The position numbers and the translations under genes were made by a program. Below, piece after piece: positions 52,418 through 61,340 of a stretch of DNA of 64,000 nt (positions are counted from its first letter, which is position 1; every line of letters starts with the position of its first letter). The stretch covers positions 186,001 to 250,000 of the forward strand of contig JANQQU010000030.1 in NCBI GenBank assembly GCA_028284905.1, in the 5' to 3' direction. The stretch is from Calditrichia bacterium. Lineage in GTDB: Bacteria > Calditrichota > Calditrichia > RBG-13-44-9 > J075. Under the pieces are notes generated by a model. It was not told where the DNA came from, searched no databases, and was given only the letters and a program-made list of their open reading frames with translations.

Positions 52418-52866
52418 GGGATGCCTTTTCGGTTTCTGGTTGTTTTCTTTTTGCCACGGATGGCACGGATTAACACGGATGCTTCGGGCACTTTTCATCC
52501 TTCGTCAGACTCATGATGAATGTAGGTAAAAATTTAAAACTGTGTGTATCTGTGTGTATCTGTGTTATCCGTGGCCGAAACTTTCAATAAAAGCTTCAAC
52601 AAGCACTATGCCACATTGAATGCTCTCAGGATGAATTTCTTCGATGTTTTAATTGAATTTTTTCTAAGGTGATATTTTTCAAATGCTTATGAAAGGTAGC
52701 CCTGTGTAAAATAATCCGGCTAGAAAAATTCTTGTTTTCGAATTAGCTTCAAGGAGTTACGGAGATGTCGTAAAAAATGTTGGTAGATGAACAGCGGATG
52801 TCCGAAAATGGACAATCGAATGAGCGTTACAACAGTAAATTTTTTCCGGCTCTTTTTTGTTAAGCT
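52418..52866. other. Spacer of 449 bases: CCACGGAT-family element, otherwise gene-free
   Basis: Upstream of the three-permease operon. The element occupies 52454-52575; the remainder (52576-52866) is AT-rich, has no plausible frame and shows no convincing promoter or tRNA. The promoter of the permease operon should lie in this region. Confidence 0.5.
52454..52575. repeat. CCACGGAT-family interspersed inverted repeat, copy 4
   Basis: GCCACGGATGGCACGGATT from 52454 and an inverse right arm ending TGTTATCCGTGGC at 52575. In the right arm the CTGTGTGTAT unit is duplicated. It contains a degenerate CATCCTTCGTCAGACTCATG core, akin to the one in copies 1 and 2. Confidence 0.85.
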
Positions 52867-53751
52867 TTAGAACTTTCGTGTTAGCAACGACCGGTTATTG
52901 CCCTGAAACCCTTTCCGCCGATAAAGCGCCTGTCCCGCTTCATTCTGATTTTCTACTTCGAGGTGAATAGCGTTAACACCCAATGCTTTTGCCTGATTAG
53001 CAATTAAATCCATTACCGTGCTGCCAATGCCCTGCCCACGAAAATGCGGCTTGAGGTAGAATTCGTCGATGAAAGCGTCTCGCCCGCCGTATTCGAAACT
53101 GAAGCCGAAGGTGAGTGCGATGTAGCCGGTGAGCGCTTCTCCCTGGTAAATCAGCGAAAGCCGGCCGAGCCCTTCGTTGTTGATAAATTTCTGCAGATTT
53201 TTTTTCGCATCACTTTTTCGGAAAGGATAATTATCGATGCTGTAAAAATCAGCCATCATCTCTAATATTTCCGGAATATCGTCTTTTTCTGCAAGTTGAA
53301 GGCGGATGTCCTGGGGCTGCAGCGTCATGTGCAGAATCGGGTAAGGTTTGCCGAGGCCATCGAGCGGGGAGCGTTCGTAAACTTTGAATCCCAATCGCTT
53401 GTAGAAACCAACGGCTTGCGGATTTTGTTCGTTCACATCGACCATGGTTGCTGATTGCTTGCTAATAGCATGTTCCGTCAAGAAACGGCCGATGCCTTTC
53501 CCGCGCCATTCCGGTCCGATAAAGAGCATCTCAATTTTGCCATCGGCGATTCCGGAAAAACCGGCAATGCGTTCGTCGATGCGTATGCAGGAGAGATCAA
53601 CCAACTTGAGGTAATCGTTGAGAATCAGCGGCTTAAAATATTGGATATCCGATTCCGGGAGAAAATCGTGCGTGGCCCGCACCGAAGCTTCCCAGACATC
53701 GACAATTTCCTGGTAATTTTTTTGGGATGGTTTTTCTATGGTGTAGGACAT
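52867..53751 (-). CDS. Double-domain GNAT acetyltransferase
   Basis: The product has 294 residues with two GNAT domains. The first (about 1-150) has the acetyl-CoA loop WRGKGIGRFLTEHA and ends GFYKRLGFKVYERSPL, as in YjaB-type enzymes. The second (about 151-294) has FRGQGIGSTVMDLIA and ALYRRKGFQG. Each carries the R/Q-x-x-G-x-G/A loop, so both may bind acetyl-CoA. Substrates are unknown. It stands alone on the minus strand between repeat-rich spacers. Confidence 0.88.
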   Translation of the reverse strand: MSYTIEKPSQKNYQEIVDVWEASVRATHDFLPESDIQYFKPLILNDYLKLVDLSCIRIDERIAGFSGIADGKIEMLFIGPEWRGKGIGRFLTEHAISKQSATMVDVNEQNPQAVGFYKRLGFKVYERSPLDGLGKPYPILHMTLQPQDIRLQLAEKDDIPEILEMMADFYSIDNYPFRKSDAKKNLQKFINNEGLGRLSLIYQGEALTGYIALTFGFSFEYGGRDAFIDEFYLKPHFRGQGIGSTVMDLIANQAKALGVNAIHLEVENQNEAGQALYRRKGFQGNNRSLLTRKF

Positions 53752-53805
53752 TTTTCTGTAGGTATTTTGTGATTAGAGCGAATCAATTTTTTATAGTTAT
53801 ACTAG

Positions 53806-54010
53806 ATGGTTCCGCTCCCTGGCGGTCGCTAATGGTTGTTTAGCATTTTGTGGTGCTGAGGAAATTCGGTAAATGACCAAAATGTTTTCTGTTCAGAAAT
53901 ATGCTGTGATGTATGGCTCCGCTCCCTGCGGTCGCTAATTGTTAAATGCTTTGTGTCTTTTTAACCATTAGCGCAGCGGAACCATGAGCGACCGCAGGGA
54001 GCGGAGCCAT
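53806..54010. repeat. Compound inverted repeat with GCTCCGCTCCCTGCGGTCGC units
   Basis: Unit A (53806-53837), unit B (53913-53943), then two inverse units (53962-53984 and 53987-54010). B and the last unit match perfectly over 24 bases, so the region can fold into one long hairpin. It fills most of the spacer between the GNAT and M48 genes and ends 3 bases from the M48 stop. Confidence 0.85.
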
Positions 54011-54013
54011 TTC

Positions 54014-54943
54014 TTAATTCAAATCTATCTGATCCTGATACACCCATTCTTCCATATAAGCCGAATCCGCCATACAAACCCGGTTTTTGAGATTCTGTCT
54101 TCCATTATAGCGTTCTGCTTCCGGGTTGCGCCACCACCAGTTTTTGGCGTTTTCCTGGTATTGGTAAACCCTCAAGGGAATGGGGGGATGTGATTGAAAA
54201 TAGTCGCGGATAATATTGCTGTTTGCTTCCACCGATCCTTGATTGAGGCTGTCGCTGTAGGCTTGCAAGCGTTGAAATGCATCGCCGAGCCCTAGTGGAT
54301 TATATTTGGTTTCCAGAATCATTTTATAACCGTAATCGTCCGCCTGGGCTTCCTGGGATTTGCTGTAAGAGGTGCGCAGGAAAATATTCAGAGCAAAGTC
54401 CGCTATCTTCCCCAATGTTGGTGCTTTCAATTTTTTTAGCGCCAGTTCATATTTGATAGCATTAAGGCAATGCTCCAATTCAATATGCCCGATCTCATGG
54501 GCAAGAATTGACGCCAGCTCTGCTTCTGTCTGCACCATCTCCATTAATCCTTCCGTTACCATAATGACCCCACCCGGTAAAGCGTAGGCATTGGGAAAAT
54601 TATAAGGCAGCACAAATACCTCGTAATTGAAGGGCTTTTTGGCATAAACCAGCAGGCTACGCATGATGCCATTGAGATATAAATATTGCTGACTGCTAGT
54701 GTCAGTACGGGAACGATAACGATGAGCGATGGCATCGCCATATTCTTTTTCATCGAGATCACTAATCGGGACCGTCTTGGTCATCATCCGGGAAATTGAT
54801 TGAGTAGATTTGCCCAAAACCTCGAAAGCCGGCGCTAACGAACCGCTGATCAGTGGTTTGATCTGTCGGAAGTAAAGAAATCCGCTCAGGGCAATACCAA
54901 CACTGATGAGCAATAGAAAGATGACTTTGCGCGGGTTATTCAT
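54014..54943 (-). CDS. M48-family zinc metallopeptidase (membrane-anchored)
   Basis: The product has 309 residues from the ATG at 54943 (GAGA upstream); the longer frame overlaps the preceding gene by over 100 bases. One N-terminal helix (about 4-24) anchors a catalytic domain with His149-Glu150 and His153 in AHEIGHIELEH and a downstream Glu198 (KSQEAQADDYG) as the third zinc ligand. This is the pattern of M48 (HtpX/Ste24/BepA-like) peptidases that cut or clear membrane and envelope proteins. The start codon overlaps the stop of the membrane-protein gene at 54936 by 8 bases, so translational coupling is likely, and a shared envelope function is a reasonable guess. Confidence 0.92.
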   Translation of the reverse strand: MNNPRKVIFLLLISVGIALSGFLYFRQIKPLISGSLAPAFEVLGKSTQSISRMMTKTVPISDLDEKEYGDAIAHRYRSRTDTSSQQYLYLNGIMRSLLVYAKKPFNYEVFVLPYNFPNAYALPGGVIMVTEGLMEMVQTEAELASILAHEIGHIELEHCLNAIKYELALKKLKAPTLGKIADFALNIFLRTSYSKSQEAQADDYGYKMILETKYNPLGLGDAFQRLQAYSDSLNQGSVEANSNIIRDYFQSHPPIPLRVYQYQENAKNWWWRNPEAERYNGRQNLKNRVCMADSAYMEEWVYQDQIDLN

Positions 54944-57896
54944 TCTCAAATCGTTCCTTGTATTTATTGTAAATCGAATTGATGCCAAGCATGATAATAC
55001 CGACCCCGAGAAAGACAAACGCGCGGGTGATGGTATCTGCCTGGGAAAGGTCAAAGAAGATCAGGCGAATGATTGCGAGGCCGAGCCCGATCAGGGCGAC
55101 ATAGCGGAAATGCTGTTCGCGGAGAATGATGCTCAGGGAGAAAATCAGGAAACATTCCACAACAAATAAAAGCGTCAGGATCGATTTGTCGAATGACCAG
55201 AAAAGAAAAATCGCCACGCAGATGATAATCGGGTAAAGCAGCCAGTGGATTCGATTGGGCGCAATTGCGGCTATCCAGCGTTTCAGAAATGAGAGGGCCG
55301 GGGGCAGCGAGATATTCTCCAGGCTGCCATGATGGTAATAATAGTATAAAAAGGCAAACTGGAGTAAAATAGCGACGACGCCGGAAAGCCAGGCCTGGTC
55401 GAACCAGGACATTGAAGGCGTCACATAACTGCTGGTCAGGAAGGCGACCTGGAAAGCTGCCGCCCAATTAAATAGCAGTGCATAATAGCGTAAGCGGGAC
55501 AAATTCGGCTGATAACGCAAACCAATATAAAGGCAGCCAAAAGCGAAGGCGACCCAGATAATCGGATGCCAGAATTCGGATACTTCCACACTAATGGTAA
55601 AAACGGTGAAGATCAGGATTAATTCCGGAAACAGCGAATGGAGGTAAGTCCAGCTGCGGTAGGGCTTCTCCGTTGCCTGCGGCTTCGCAGTTGCCCAGTA
55701 AGCAAACGTAGCGATGGCAAAACATTCGATCAACAGGCGAACTTTAAAAATTCCCAAATAGGCTTCAGTTGGTAAATGGACCATAACATGCCGCACTAAA
55801 AAAGCAAAGATGAAAAGATAACCAAGGTGCAGTAAATATCGGTCTGCAGAACCGGAACGGAGCAAGGCCGTTTCTTTTTGCTGGGAGACTACATTCGACA
55901 ATTCTAAAACAACCAGGGAAAGCACTAGCCAGGCAACACCGGGCACCAGGGAAGAGATCGGGTTAAAAATGTAGTAAATCATGAGCGCTACATGGCCGGC
56001 AAAGAGATAAATGCCCGGCCATTGGATATGGTTTTTTAATGGCTCTACAAAAGACCATTTGATCGCCGCAGCAGAAAGGGCCAGAAATGGGAGCCCGTGC
56101 GCAAATTTTATTACGCCACTCATTTCATCTGCGCCGGCCAGATGCTGCCAGAAGGCCAGATGAGTGAAGGGGAGAAAAATGATGGCAGCAATGCCGAGCC
56201 CAATGGATTGATATTTTTCCCGCAGATATAATAGAACGATCGGGATGAGAACTGTCCCATAAACCAACCAGGGCGTTTGTAGCAGATTAACAAATAGAGC
56301 CATTACTAAAAAGCCGCTAAGTGCCGCAATCAGGGAAAAAAAGTTGCTTGCTTTATCATTCGGACTGGCGACGGAATCAATCAGGTTAAAAGGCGGCGAA
56401 ACATGTTTAAGCGTATAAATGTGATAGGCCATCGCAGCAATAATGGCAACAAATATCATGATCGACTGCGAATAGAGTAAAGTGGTGTTGTCATAATCCC
56501 GGAGCAGAAACGCCGCGCCGATAAGGAATACACCGGCCAGATGCATGATGTGCGTGCCAATGCGATAGAGGAGCGCTTCATTTTCTTTAATCATCAAAAT
56601 GGGAAATATCAGGGTCTGCAAAAAGATGAGCCCGATAATCGTCAGAGTATCCACTTCCCAGGTGGAAAGGGTAATGAAGGCGATGACAGCGATGGCTTGC
56701 GCAATCAAAGTGTCGCTGTAATACAACCAGCGGATGCCAATTTTGCGGGCTCTCCGGGCGAGAAAGAAGGCGGCAATCGCACCGAGGAAAATGAAGATCG
56801 TTTTCCAGCGGGAACCGGTGGTGTGGATCAGTAAACCCAATCCAAAATAGAGCCAATTGAGGATATGTACGCCAAAGGGGAGGATTTCAAACTTCGTCGT
56901 TTTGTAAGCTTCCCGGTAATGCACAAAAGCGGCGGCAAGACTAACAACAACGACGACCACAATTCCGAGCAAGTTCTGGCCGGCAGTAAGACCATCATCC
57001 CCGCGGATACTGAAAAACCAGTATAGATGATAGAAGAAGAAGCTGGAAATCGTCTGGAAAAGATGGTAATCCCATTTTTCCCGATAGGTAAGTGCAATAC
57101 CGCTAAGGGAAACCAGCGCAGCAATAATAAAGGTAATGTTTGTCTGCGGGGCAATCGCCAGGGCGATGATACTCAGCAGCACGTGGAGAGAAGCAAAAAC
57201 TTGCTTTCCGCCAATGTATCCCAAATAGAGATTAACCAGCACTCCGAAAACCAATGTAATTAAGGCGTATAACGGATTGTCAATCCACTGTAACCCGGGA
57301 AATCCTCCCGCGCCGAGGCAGGCGAAGAGGAAAATAGCGCCAGCACTGCTGCGTAGCCATAGCGCTAATTTTATCCAGCCGGGACGCGCTTTTAGATAGT
57401 AAAAAAGTCCCAGCAAAACCCCGGAAAAACCGACGATCATCAGGAAGCGGAAAAATGGTGAAAGCTTCAGCGCGGCATAAATGCCAAAAAAGGCAACGCC
57501 GGTAACCATAATAATCGCACCGAGAATGCCGGTCCAGTTCTCAATCAGTTGTTTCTCAATTCGGGACCAGAGTTCGGATTTTGCTGCCGGTTTCTTAACT
57601 TTAGGGGCTATTGGTTTAGATGTGCTAAGTTGGGATACCGGTTCCGGGAAGACTGCCTTCGGTTCTATGCTGGGGGAAATTGGTTTTCCTGTGCTGGTTT
57701 CCTGAGACGGGGACTGAGTATCGCTAATAGCTGGTTTATCGGATTGTGGTGTTTGGTCCGCCGATTTGTTTTCTACCGTCGTCATCCGTAATTCCAGTTG
57801 CTGGATGCGCGCTTCCAGTTTGCGATTGAGTTTGGTAGACTTGCTGAGTTTTCTAAGAATGTAGATGATGACAAGTATTAGCAGAAATTCAAACAT
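54936..57896 (-). CDS. Large polytopic membrane protein, DUF2339-like
   Basis: The product has 986 residues. An N-terminal helix (about 1-17) leads to a coiled coil (about 20-50) and a Pro/Ser/Thr-rich linker. The start of the membrane part (IENWTGILGAIIMVTGVAFF, about 122-141) resembles DUF2339. From there to the end more than 20 hydrophobic segments follow. It is too long and too hydrophobic for a simple transporter. The gene overlaps the M48 peptidase gene by 8 bases. No catalytic motif is visible and the family function is not known to me. The family call rests on the WTGILGAI region and length, so alternatives exist. Confidence 0.75.
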   Translation of the reverse strand: MFEFLLILVIIYILRKLSKSTKLNRKLEARIQQLELRMTTVENKSADQTPQSDKPAISDTQSPSQETSTGKPISPSIEPKAVFPEPVSQLSTSKPIAPKVKKPAAKSELWSRIEKQLIENWTGILGAIIMVTGVAFFGIYAALKLSPFFRFLMIVGFSGVLLGLFYYLKARPGWIKLALWLRSSAGAIFLFACLGAGGFPGLQWIDNPLYALITLVFGVLVNLYLGYIGGKQVFASLHVLLSIIALAIAPQTNITFIIAALVSLSGIALTYREKWDYHLFQTISSFFFYHLYWFFSIRGDDGLTAGQNLLGIVVVVVVSLAAAFVHYREAYKTTKFEILPFGVHILNWLYFGLGLLIHTTGSRWKTIFIFLGAIAAFFLARRARKIGIRWLYYSDTLIAQAIAVIAFITLSTWEVDTLTIIGLIFLQTLIFPILMIKENEALLYRIGTHIMHLAGVFLIGAAFLLRDYDNTTLLYSQSIMIFVAIIAAMAYHIYTLKHVSPPFNLIDSVASPNDKASNFFSLIAALSGFLVMALFVNLLQTPWLVYGTVLIPIVLLYLREKYQSIGLGIAAIIFLPFTHLAFWQHLAGADEMSGVIKFAHGLPFLALSAAAIKWSFVEPLKNHIQWPGIYLFAGHVALMIYYIFNPISSLVPGVAWLVLSLVVLELSNVVSQQKETALLRSGSADRYLLHLGYLFIFAFLVRHVMVHLPTEAYLGIFKVRLLIECFAIATFAYWATAKPQATEKPYRSWTYLHSLFPELILIFTVFTISVEVSEFWHPIIWVAFAFGCLYIGLRYQPNLSRLRYYALLFNWAAAFQVAFLTSSYVTPSMSWFDQAWLSGVVAILLQFAFLYYYYHHGSLENISLPPALSFLKRWIAAIAPNRIHWLLYPIIICVAIFLFWSFDKSILTLLFVVECFLIFSLSIILREQHFRYVALIGLGLAIIRLIFFDLSQADTITRAFVFLGVGIIMLGINSIYNKYKERFENE

Positions 57897-58214
57897 TTGC
57901 GATCCGATCTGTCAGATGATTCTGCAAAATTATTACTGCATGCGTGTATTATCGTGGATAGATGCCGGAAATTACAATAGCGGGAATAAACTTGCAAGGG
58001 GAAAAGGGGATGGAGAATTTAGGGATCTTTGCGGCTATTTCCGGCGATAAACTGTTCCCGATAATTTTCTGGCAAAGAATAAAGCGCCGACCAGACAACG
58101 AATATTTCCGGATTGAGCTGAAAAATATGGATATTTATTATTTATTCTATAAATTAGAAAAAACTTGAAACCTTTCCTATGAGACTACGCTAGAATACAC
58201 ATTTTACAGGAGAA
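57897..58214. other. Divergent spacer of 318 bases
   Basis: Lies between the DUF2339-like gene and the padR operon. It is unusually free of the repeat families seen elsewhere. Short frames exist but none has a convincing ribosome binding site and start. A TTGAAA-TAGAAT pair at 58165 and 58191 has a 20-base spacer, too long for a standard promoter. Confidence 0.45.
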
Positions 58215-58217
58215 ATG

Positions 58218-58535
58218 ATGGACATTATCACTCGTACGGAAGAACTGATTCTCTTGACCGTTTGGCGATTGCGGGATAACGCCTATGGCATTACGATCCG
58301 GAAACACTTGAAAGATGCGGCTGGGCTGGACTATTCCATCGGGGGGATTTACGTGCCGCTGGACCGCCTGGTGCGGAAAGGGTTGCTTACCAGTTACCAG
58401 GGAAATCCCACCCCGCAGCGAGGGGGCATGAGTAAACGATTTTACAAGTTAACGCCGGATGGTATTGATGCTTTGGAGCGTATCAGAACGCTCAATACAA
58501 TTATGTGGGATAACTTGCCGGAACCTTCCTTTTAA
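58218..58535 (+). CDS. PadR-family transcriptional regulator
   Basis: The product has 105 residues from the second ATG at 58218 (AGGAG five bases upstream); an ATG at 58215 is too close to it. The winged-helix core is typical of PadR: EELILLTVWRLRDNAYGIT, YSIGGIYVPLDRLVRKGLL, and KRFYKLTPDGIDALERI. PadR regulators with adjacent duplicated permeases occur in the Acidobacterial ADOP pairs. The first prefix-type permease starts 37 bases downstream, so this protein probably represses that operon. The inducer and operator are not known. Confidence 0.9.
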   Translation: MDIITRTEELILLTVWRLRDNAYGITIRKHLKDAAGLDYSIGGIYVPLDRLVRKGLLTSYQGNPTPQRGGMSKRFYKLTPDGIDALERIRTLNTIMWDNLPEPSF

Positions 58536-58572
58536 TAAAGTGCTTTACTGAATCCAATTTTCCAGGACAAAT

Positions 58573-61209
58573 ATGGGAAAACTATCGCGGAATATACATT
58601 CACCGAAAATAGCACGCTGGCTGCTGGAGCGCATCGTTGCCATGCAGGATTATTCTCCCATCGTCGGGGATTTCGAAGAAGCCTATTGCTATATGGCCGA
58701 GAGCGAAGGGAGGTATCGGGCGACTGCTTGGTATTGGGGGCAAATTTTCCGTTCCTTGCCGGGACTCATCTATCAATCGATATTCTGGAGCATTATGATG
58801 TTTAAAAACTACCTGAAAATAGCTGTTCGTAATCTGCTGAGAAATAAGGGCTATTCCGCGATCAATATCTTTGGGCTGGCGATTGGCATGGCCTGCTGTA
58901 CGCTCATCTTCCTTTATATTCAGGATGAGTTGAGCTATGATCGCTTTCACGAGAAAACGGCTCAAATTTACCGCCTAACGCCCGGAACGAATAAGGATAA
59001 TCAACCGACCAATGCCAACGGCTCCTTTTCCGCCGCGCCAACCATGGCAAAGGATTTTCCGGAAGTGCTTCATGCCGTTCGTTTCCGGAAAATGGGCTGG
59101 GGCGAAAAGCGAGTGATTGCCCACGAAGATCAACGGTTTTATGAAGAAGGCTTCTTCTTTGCAGATTCTAACGTCTTCGAAGTGTTTACTTATCCAATGA
59201 TCTATGGCGATCCCAGGACTGCCCTAAAGCAGCCGTTTTCGCTGGTCATTACCGAAGCAGTGGCGGCAAAATATTTTGATACGCCGAATCCCCTGGGAAA
59301 ATCCCTGAAGATAGATCCGTATAATGACGGGGATTTTCAGGAATATCAAATTACCGGGGTGATCAAAAATTTACCGGCCAATGCGCATTTGCAATTCGAT
59401 TTTCTCGCAGCGTTTGATAGTCAGAAAGGCCGGAAAACCGGCTGGGGACTGGATGCCGTTTACAGCTATGTGCTGCTGCATCCGGATGCCGATGCACAAG
59501 CGCTGGAAGCAAGGCTCTATGAATGGCAGGAGACGTATATGGGAGAAGATCCCTGGTTTACTCTACATCTACAACCGCTCGCCGATGCCCGACTGTATCC
59601 CATGCCGCGCGGAGAACCGACCCCCGGTGGCAGCATCGAATACATTTATATTTTTTCCGCCATCGCTGTTTTCATTCTGCTGATTGCCTGTATTAACTTC
59701 ATGAATTTATCCACCGCCCGTTCTTCCCGCCGGGCCCGGGAAGTGGGTATCCGGAAGGTGATGGGGGCTTTTCGCCGGCAATTGATTAAACAATTTTTAG
59801 GAGAAGCAATTTTACTCAGCCTCGCTGGCGTGCTGCTGGCATTTCTCCTGGTCGAATTGCTGCTACCTTATCTCAATGATATTCTCGATAAACGATTGGC
59901 AATCGAGTATTGGGAAAATCTCGAATTGGTAGCCGGTATGCTTGGGCTGGGACTGATGACCGGCATTCTCGCCGGGAGCTATCCTGCCTTGTTCCTTTCC
60001 TCTTTTCAACCAATAAACGCACTGCGGGGCAGCGCTGCCAGTAAAGAGCGCGGCGGAGAATCTTTCCTTTCCGCTGCCGGTCTTCGGAAGGTTTTAGTGG
60101 TTTGCCAATTTGCCATCTCGGTGATGCTAATTATTTGCACAACTGTTGTTTATAACCAGATGAGCCTGGTCCGCAGTAAAAATTTGGGTTTTGATCGAGA
60201 GCTCATTGTGGTTGCTCCGGTCAATAATGAAATTCGTCAAAATTATGGTGCCTTCAAGCAGGAAATTCTGAATCATCCCGATATTTCCTACCTGAGCATG
60301 ACAGAACAGGTGCCGGCGAAAGCCGGGAATGGCGCCGGTTACCGGGTGGAGGGCCAGGAGCACGGCATGGGGTTAACCCGCTTTTTCGTCGATCATGATT
60401 TTGCTGAAACCTACGGCGTGGAGATGCTGGCAGGCAGGGACTTCGACGAGGCTTTTGCCACCGATAGCGCGCAGGCATTTATCATCAACGAAACCCTTTG
60501 GCAACGGCTCGGCTGGGCCTCTCCGGAAGAAGCAATTGGAAAAGGAATTTCTATGTCCCATTCCGGCAATACTTATGAGGGGAATATCATTGGGGTAATG
60601 AAGGATTTTCATCTCTTTTCTTTCCGGGATGGCCTCTCTGAAGTCGTGCTAAATATTATGCCGATGGCAAAAATGAATTTCATCTCATTTCGTATTCAGC
60701 CGCGGGAAATTTCGCAGAGCATCGCGCATTTGCAAAGTAATTGGCAGCATTTTTCCCCCAGTTATCCATTTGACTACTATTTTCTTGATGAAGATTTCGC
60801 CCGTTTACATCAGGCCGATGAACGACTTGGCAAGACCTTTCGCTATTTCGCCTTTCTGGCCATCTTTGTTGCTTGCCTGGGCTTGTTGGGGTTGGCTGCA
60901 TTCACCGCCGAACAGCGCACCCGCGAGATTGGTATCCGGAAAGTCCTTGGGGCATCGGTGGGGAGTATCGTATTGCTGCTTTCGAAGGAATTTACCCGTT
61001 GGGTGATTCTTTCCAATCTTATCGCCTGGCCGCTTGCTTACCTGGCGATGAGTCAATGGCTGAAAGATTTTGCTTTCCGGATCGAGCTCGGTGTGGATGT
61101 TTTTCTAATCTCAGCGGCAATTGCCTTTATCGTTGCTCTGGCGACGGTTAGTCTGCAGACAATCAAAGCGGCATTGTCCAATCCAATCGACTCACTGCGG
61201 TATGAGTAG
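58573..61209 (+). CDS. Prefix-domain FtsX/MacB-type duplicated permease (ADOP-like), first of two
   Basis: The product has 878 residues. Residues 1-75 are a permease-prefix domain (ARWLLERIVAMQDYSPIVGD, then FEEAYCYMAESEGRYRATAW), followed by a membrane-type permease identical in plan to those at 45026-52417 (MFKNYLKIAVRN, GLAIGMACCTLIFLY). It ends IDSLRYE. The prefix makes it similar to the duplicated orphan permeases described in Acidobacteria. A conserved internal site (GGAG 58787-58790, ATG 58798) could start the prefix-less form. No ATPase partner is nearby; the regulator is the PadR gene upstream. Confidence 0.9.
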   Translation: MGKLSRNIHSPKIARWLLERIVAMQDYSPIVGDFEEAYCYMAESEGRYRATAWYWGQIFRSLPGLIYQSIFWSIMMFKNYLKIAVRNLLRNKGYSAINIFGLAIGMACCTLIFLYIQDELSYDRFHEKTAQIYRLTPGTNKDNQPTNANGSFSAAPTMAKDFPEVLHAVRFRKMGWGEKRVIAHEDQRFYEEGFFFADSNVFEVFTYPMIYGDPRTALKQPFSLVITEAVAAKYFDTPNPLGKSLKIDPYNDGDFQEYQITGVIKNLPANAHLQFDFLAAFDSQKGRKTGWGLDAVYSYVLLHPDADAQALEARLYEWQETYMGEDPWFTLHLQPLADARLYPMPRGEPTPGGSIEYIYIFSAIAVFILLIACINFMNLSTARSSRRAREVGIRKVMGAFRRQLIKQFLGEAILLSLAGVLLAFLLVELLLPYLNDILDKRLAIEYWENLELVAGMLGLGLMTGILAGSYPALFLSSFQPINALRGSAASKERGGESFLSAAGLRKVLVVCQFAISVMLIICTTVVYNQMSLVRSKNLGFDRELIVVAPVNNEIRQNYGAFKQEILNHPDISYLSMTEQVPAKAGNGAGYRVEGQEHGMGLTRFFVDHDFAETYGVEMLAGRDFDEAFATDSAQAFIINETLWQRLGWASPEEAIGKGISMSHSGNTYEGNIIGVMKDFHLFSFRDGLSEVVLNIMPMAKMNFISFRIQPREISQSIAHLQSNWQHFSPSYPFDYYFLDEDFARLHQADERLGKTFRYFAFLAIFVACLGLLGLAAFTAEQRTREIGIRKVLGASVGSIVLLLSKEFTRWVILSNLIAWPLAYLAMSQWLKDFAFRIELGVDVFLISAAIAFIVALATVSLQTIKAALSNPIDSLRYE

Positions 61210-61230
61210 TTTGGCAATTAATAATTCTAG

Positions 61231-61322
61231 CCACTGATGCTCACGGATTTACACGGATAAAAAACGCTTAGACTGATTTTTCATTTATTTTCATCCGTGT
61301 TCATCAGTGTAAATCCGTGGCT
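61231..61322. repeat. CCACGGAT-family interspersed inverted repeat, copy 5
   Basis: AGCCACTGATGCTCACGG from 61231 and an inverse arm ending GTGTAAATCCGTGGC at 61322 fill the spacer between the two prefix-type permeases. It ends 18 bases before the ATG of the second. Confidence 0.85.
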
Positions 61323-61340
61323 AATTAAAAAGAAAAACTT

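Noticed and set aside
53806-54010. Insertion sequence or transposon end
   Set aside because: No transposase gene or flanking target duplication is visible; treated as a compound inverted repeat.
57962-58168. 68-codon frame in the spacer before padR
   Set aside because: No ribosome binding site, no recognised domain; runs through the likely promoter region of the operon.
58165-58196. TTGAAA and TAGAAT as promoter of the padR operon
   Set aside because: The spacer is 20 bases, too long for a standard sigma-70 promoter.
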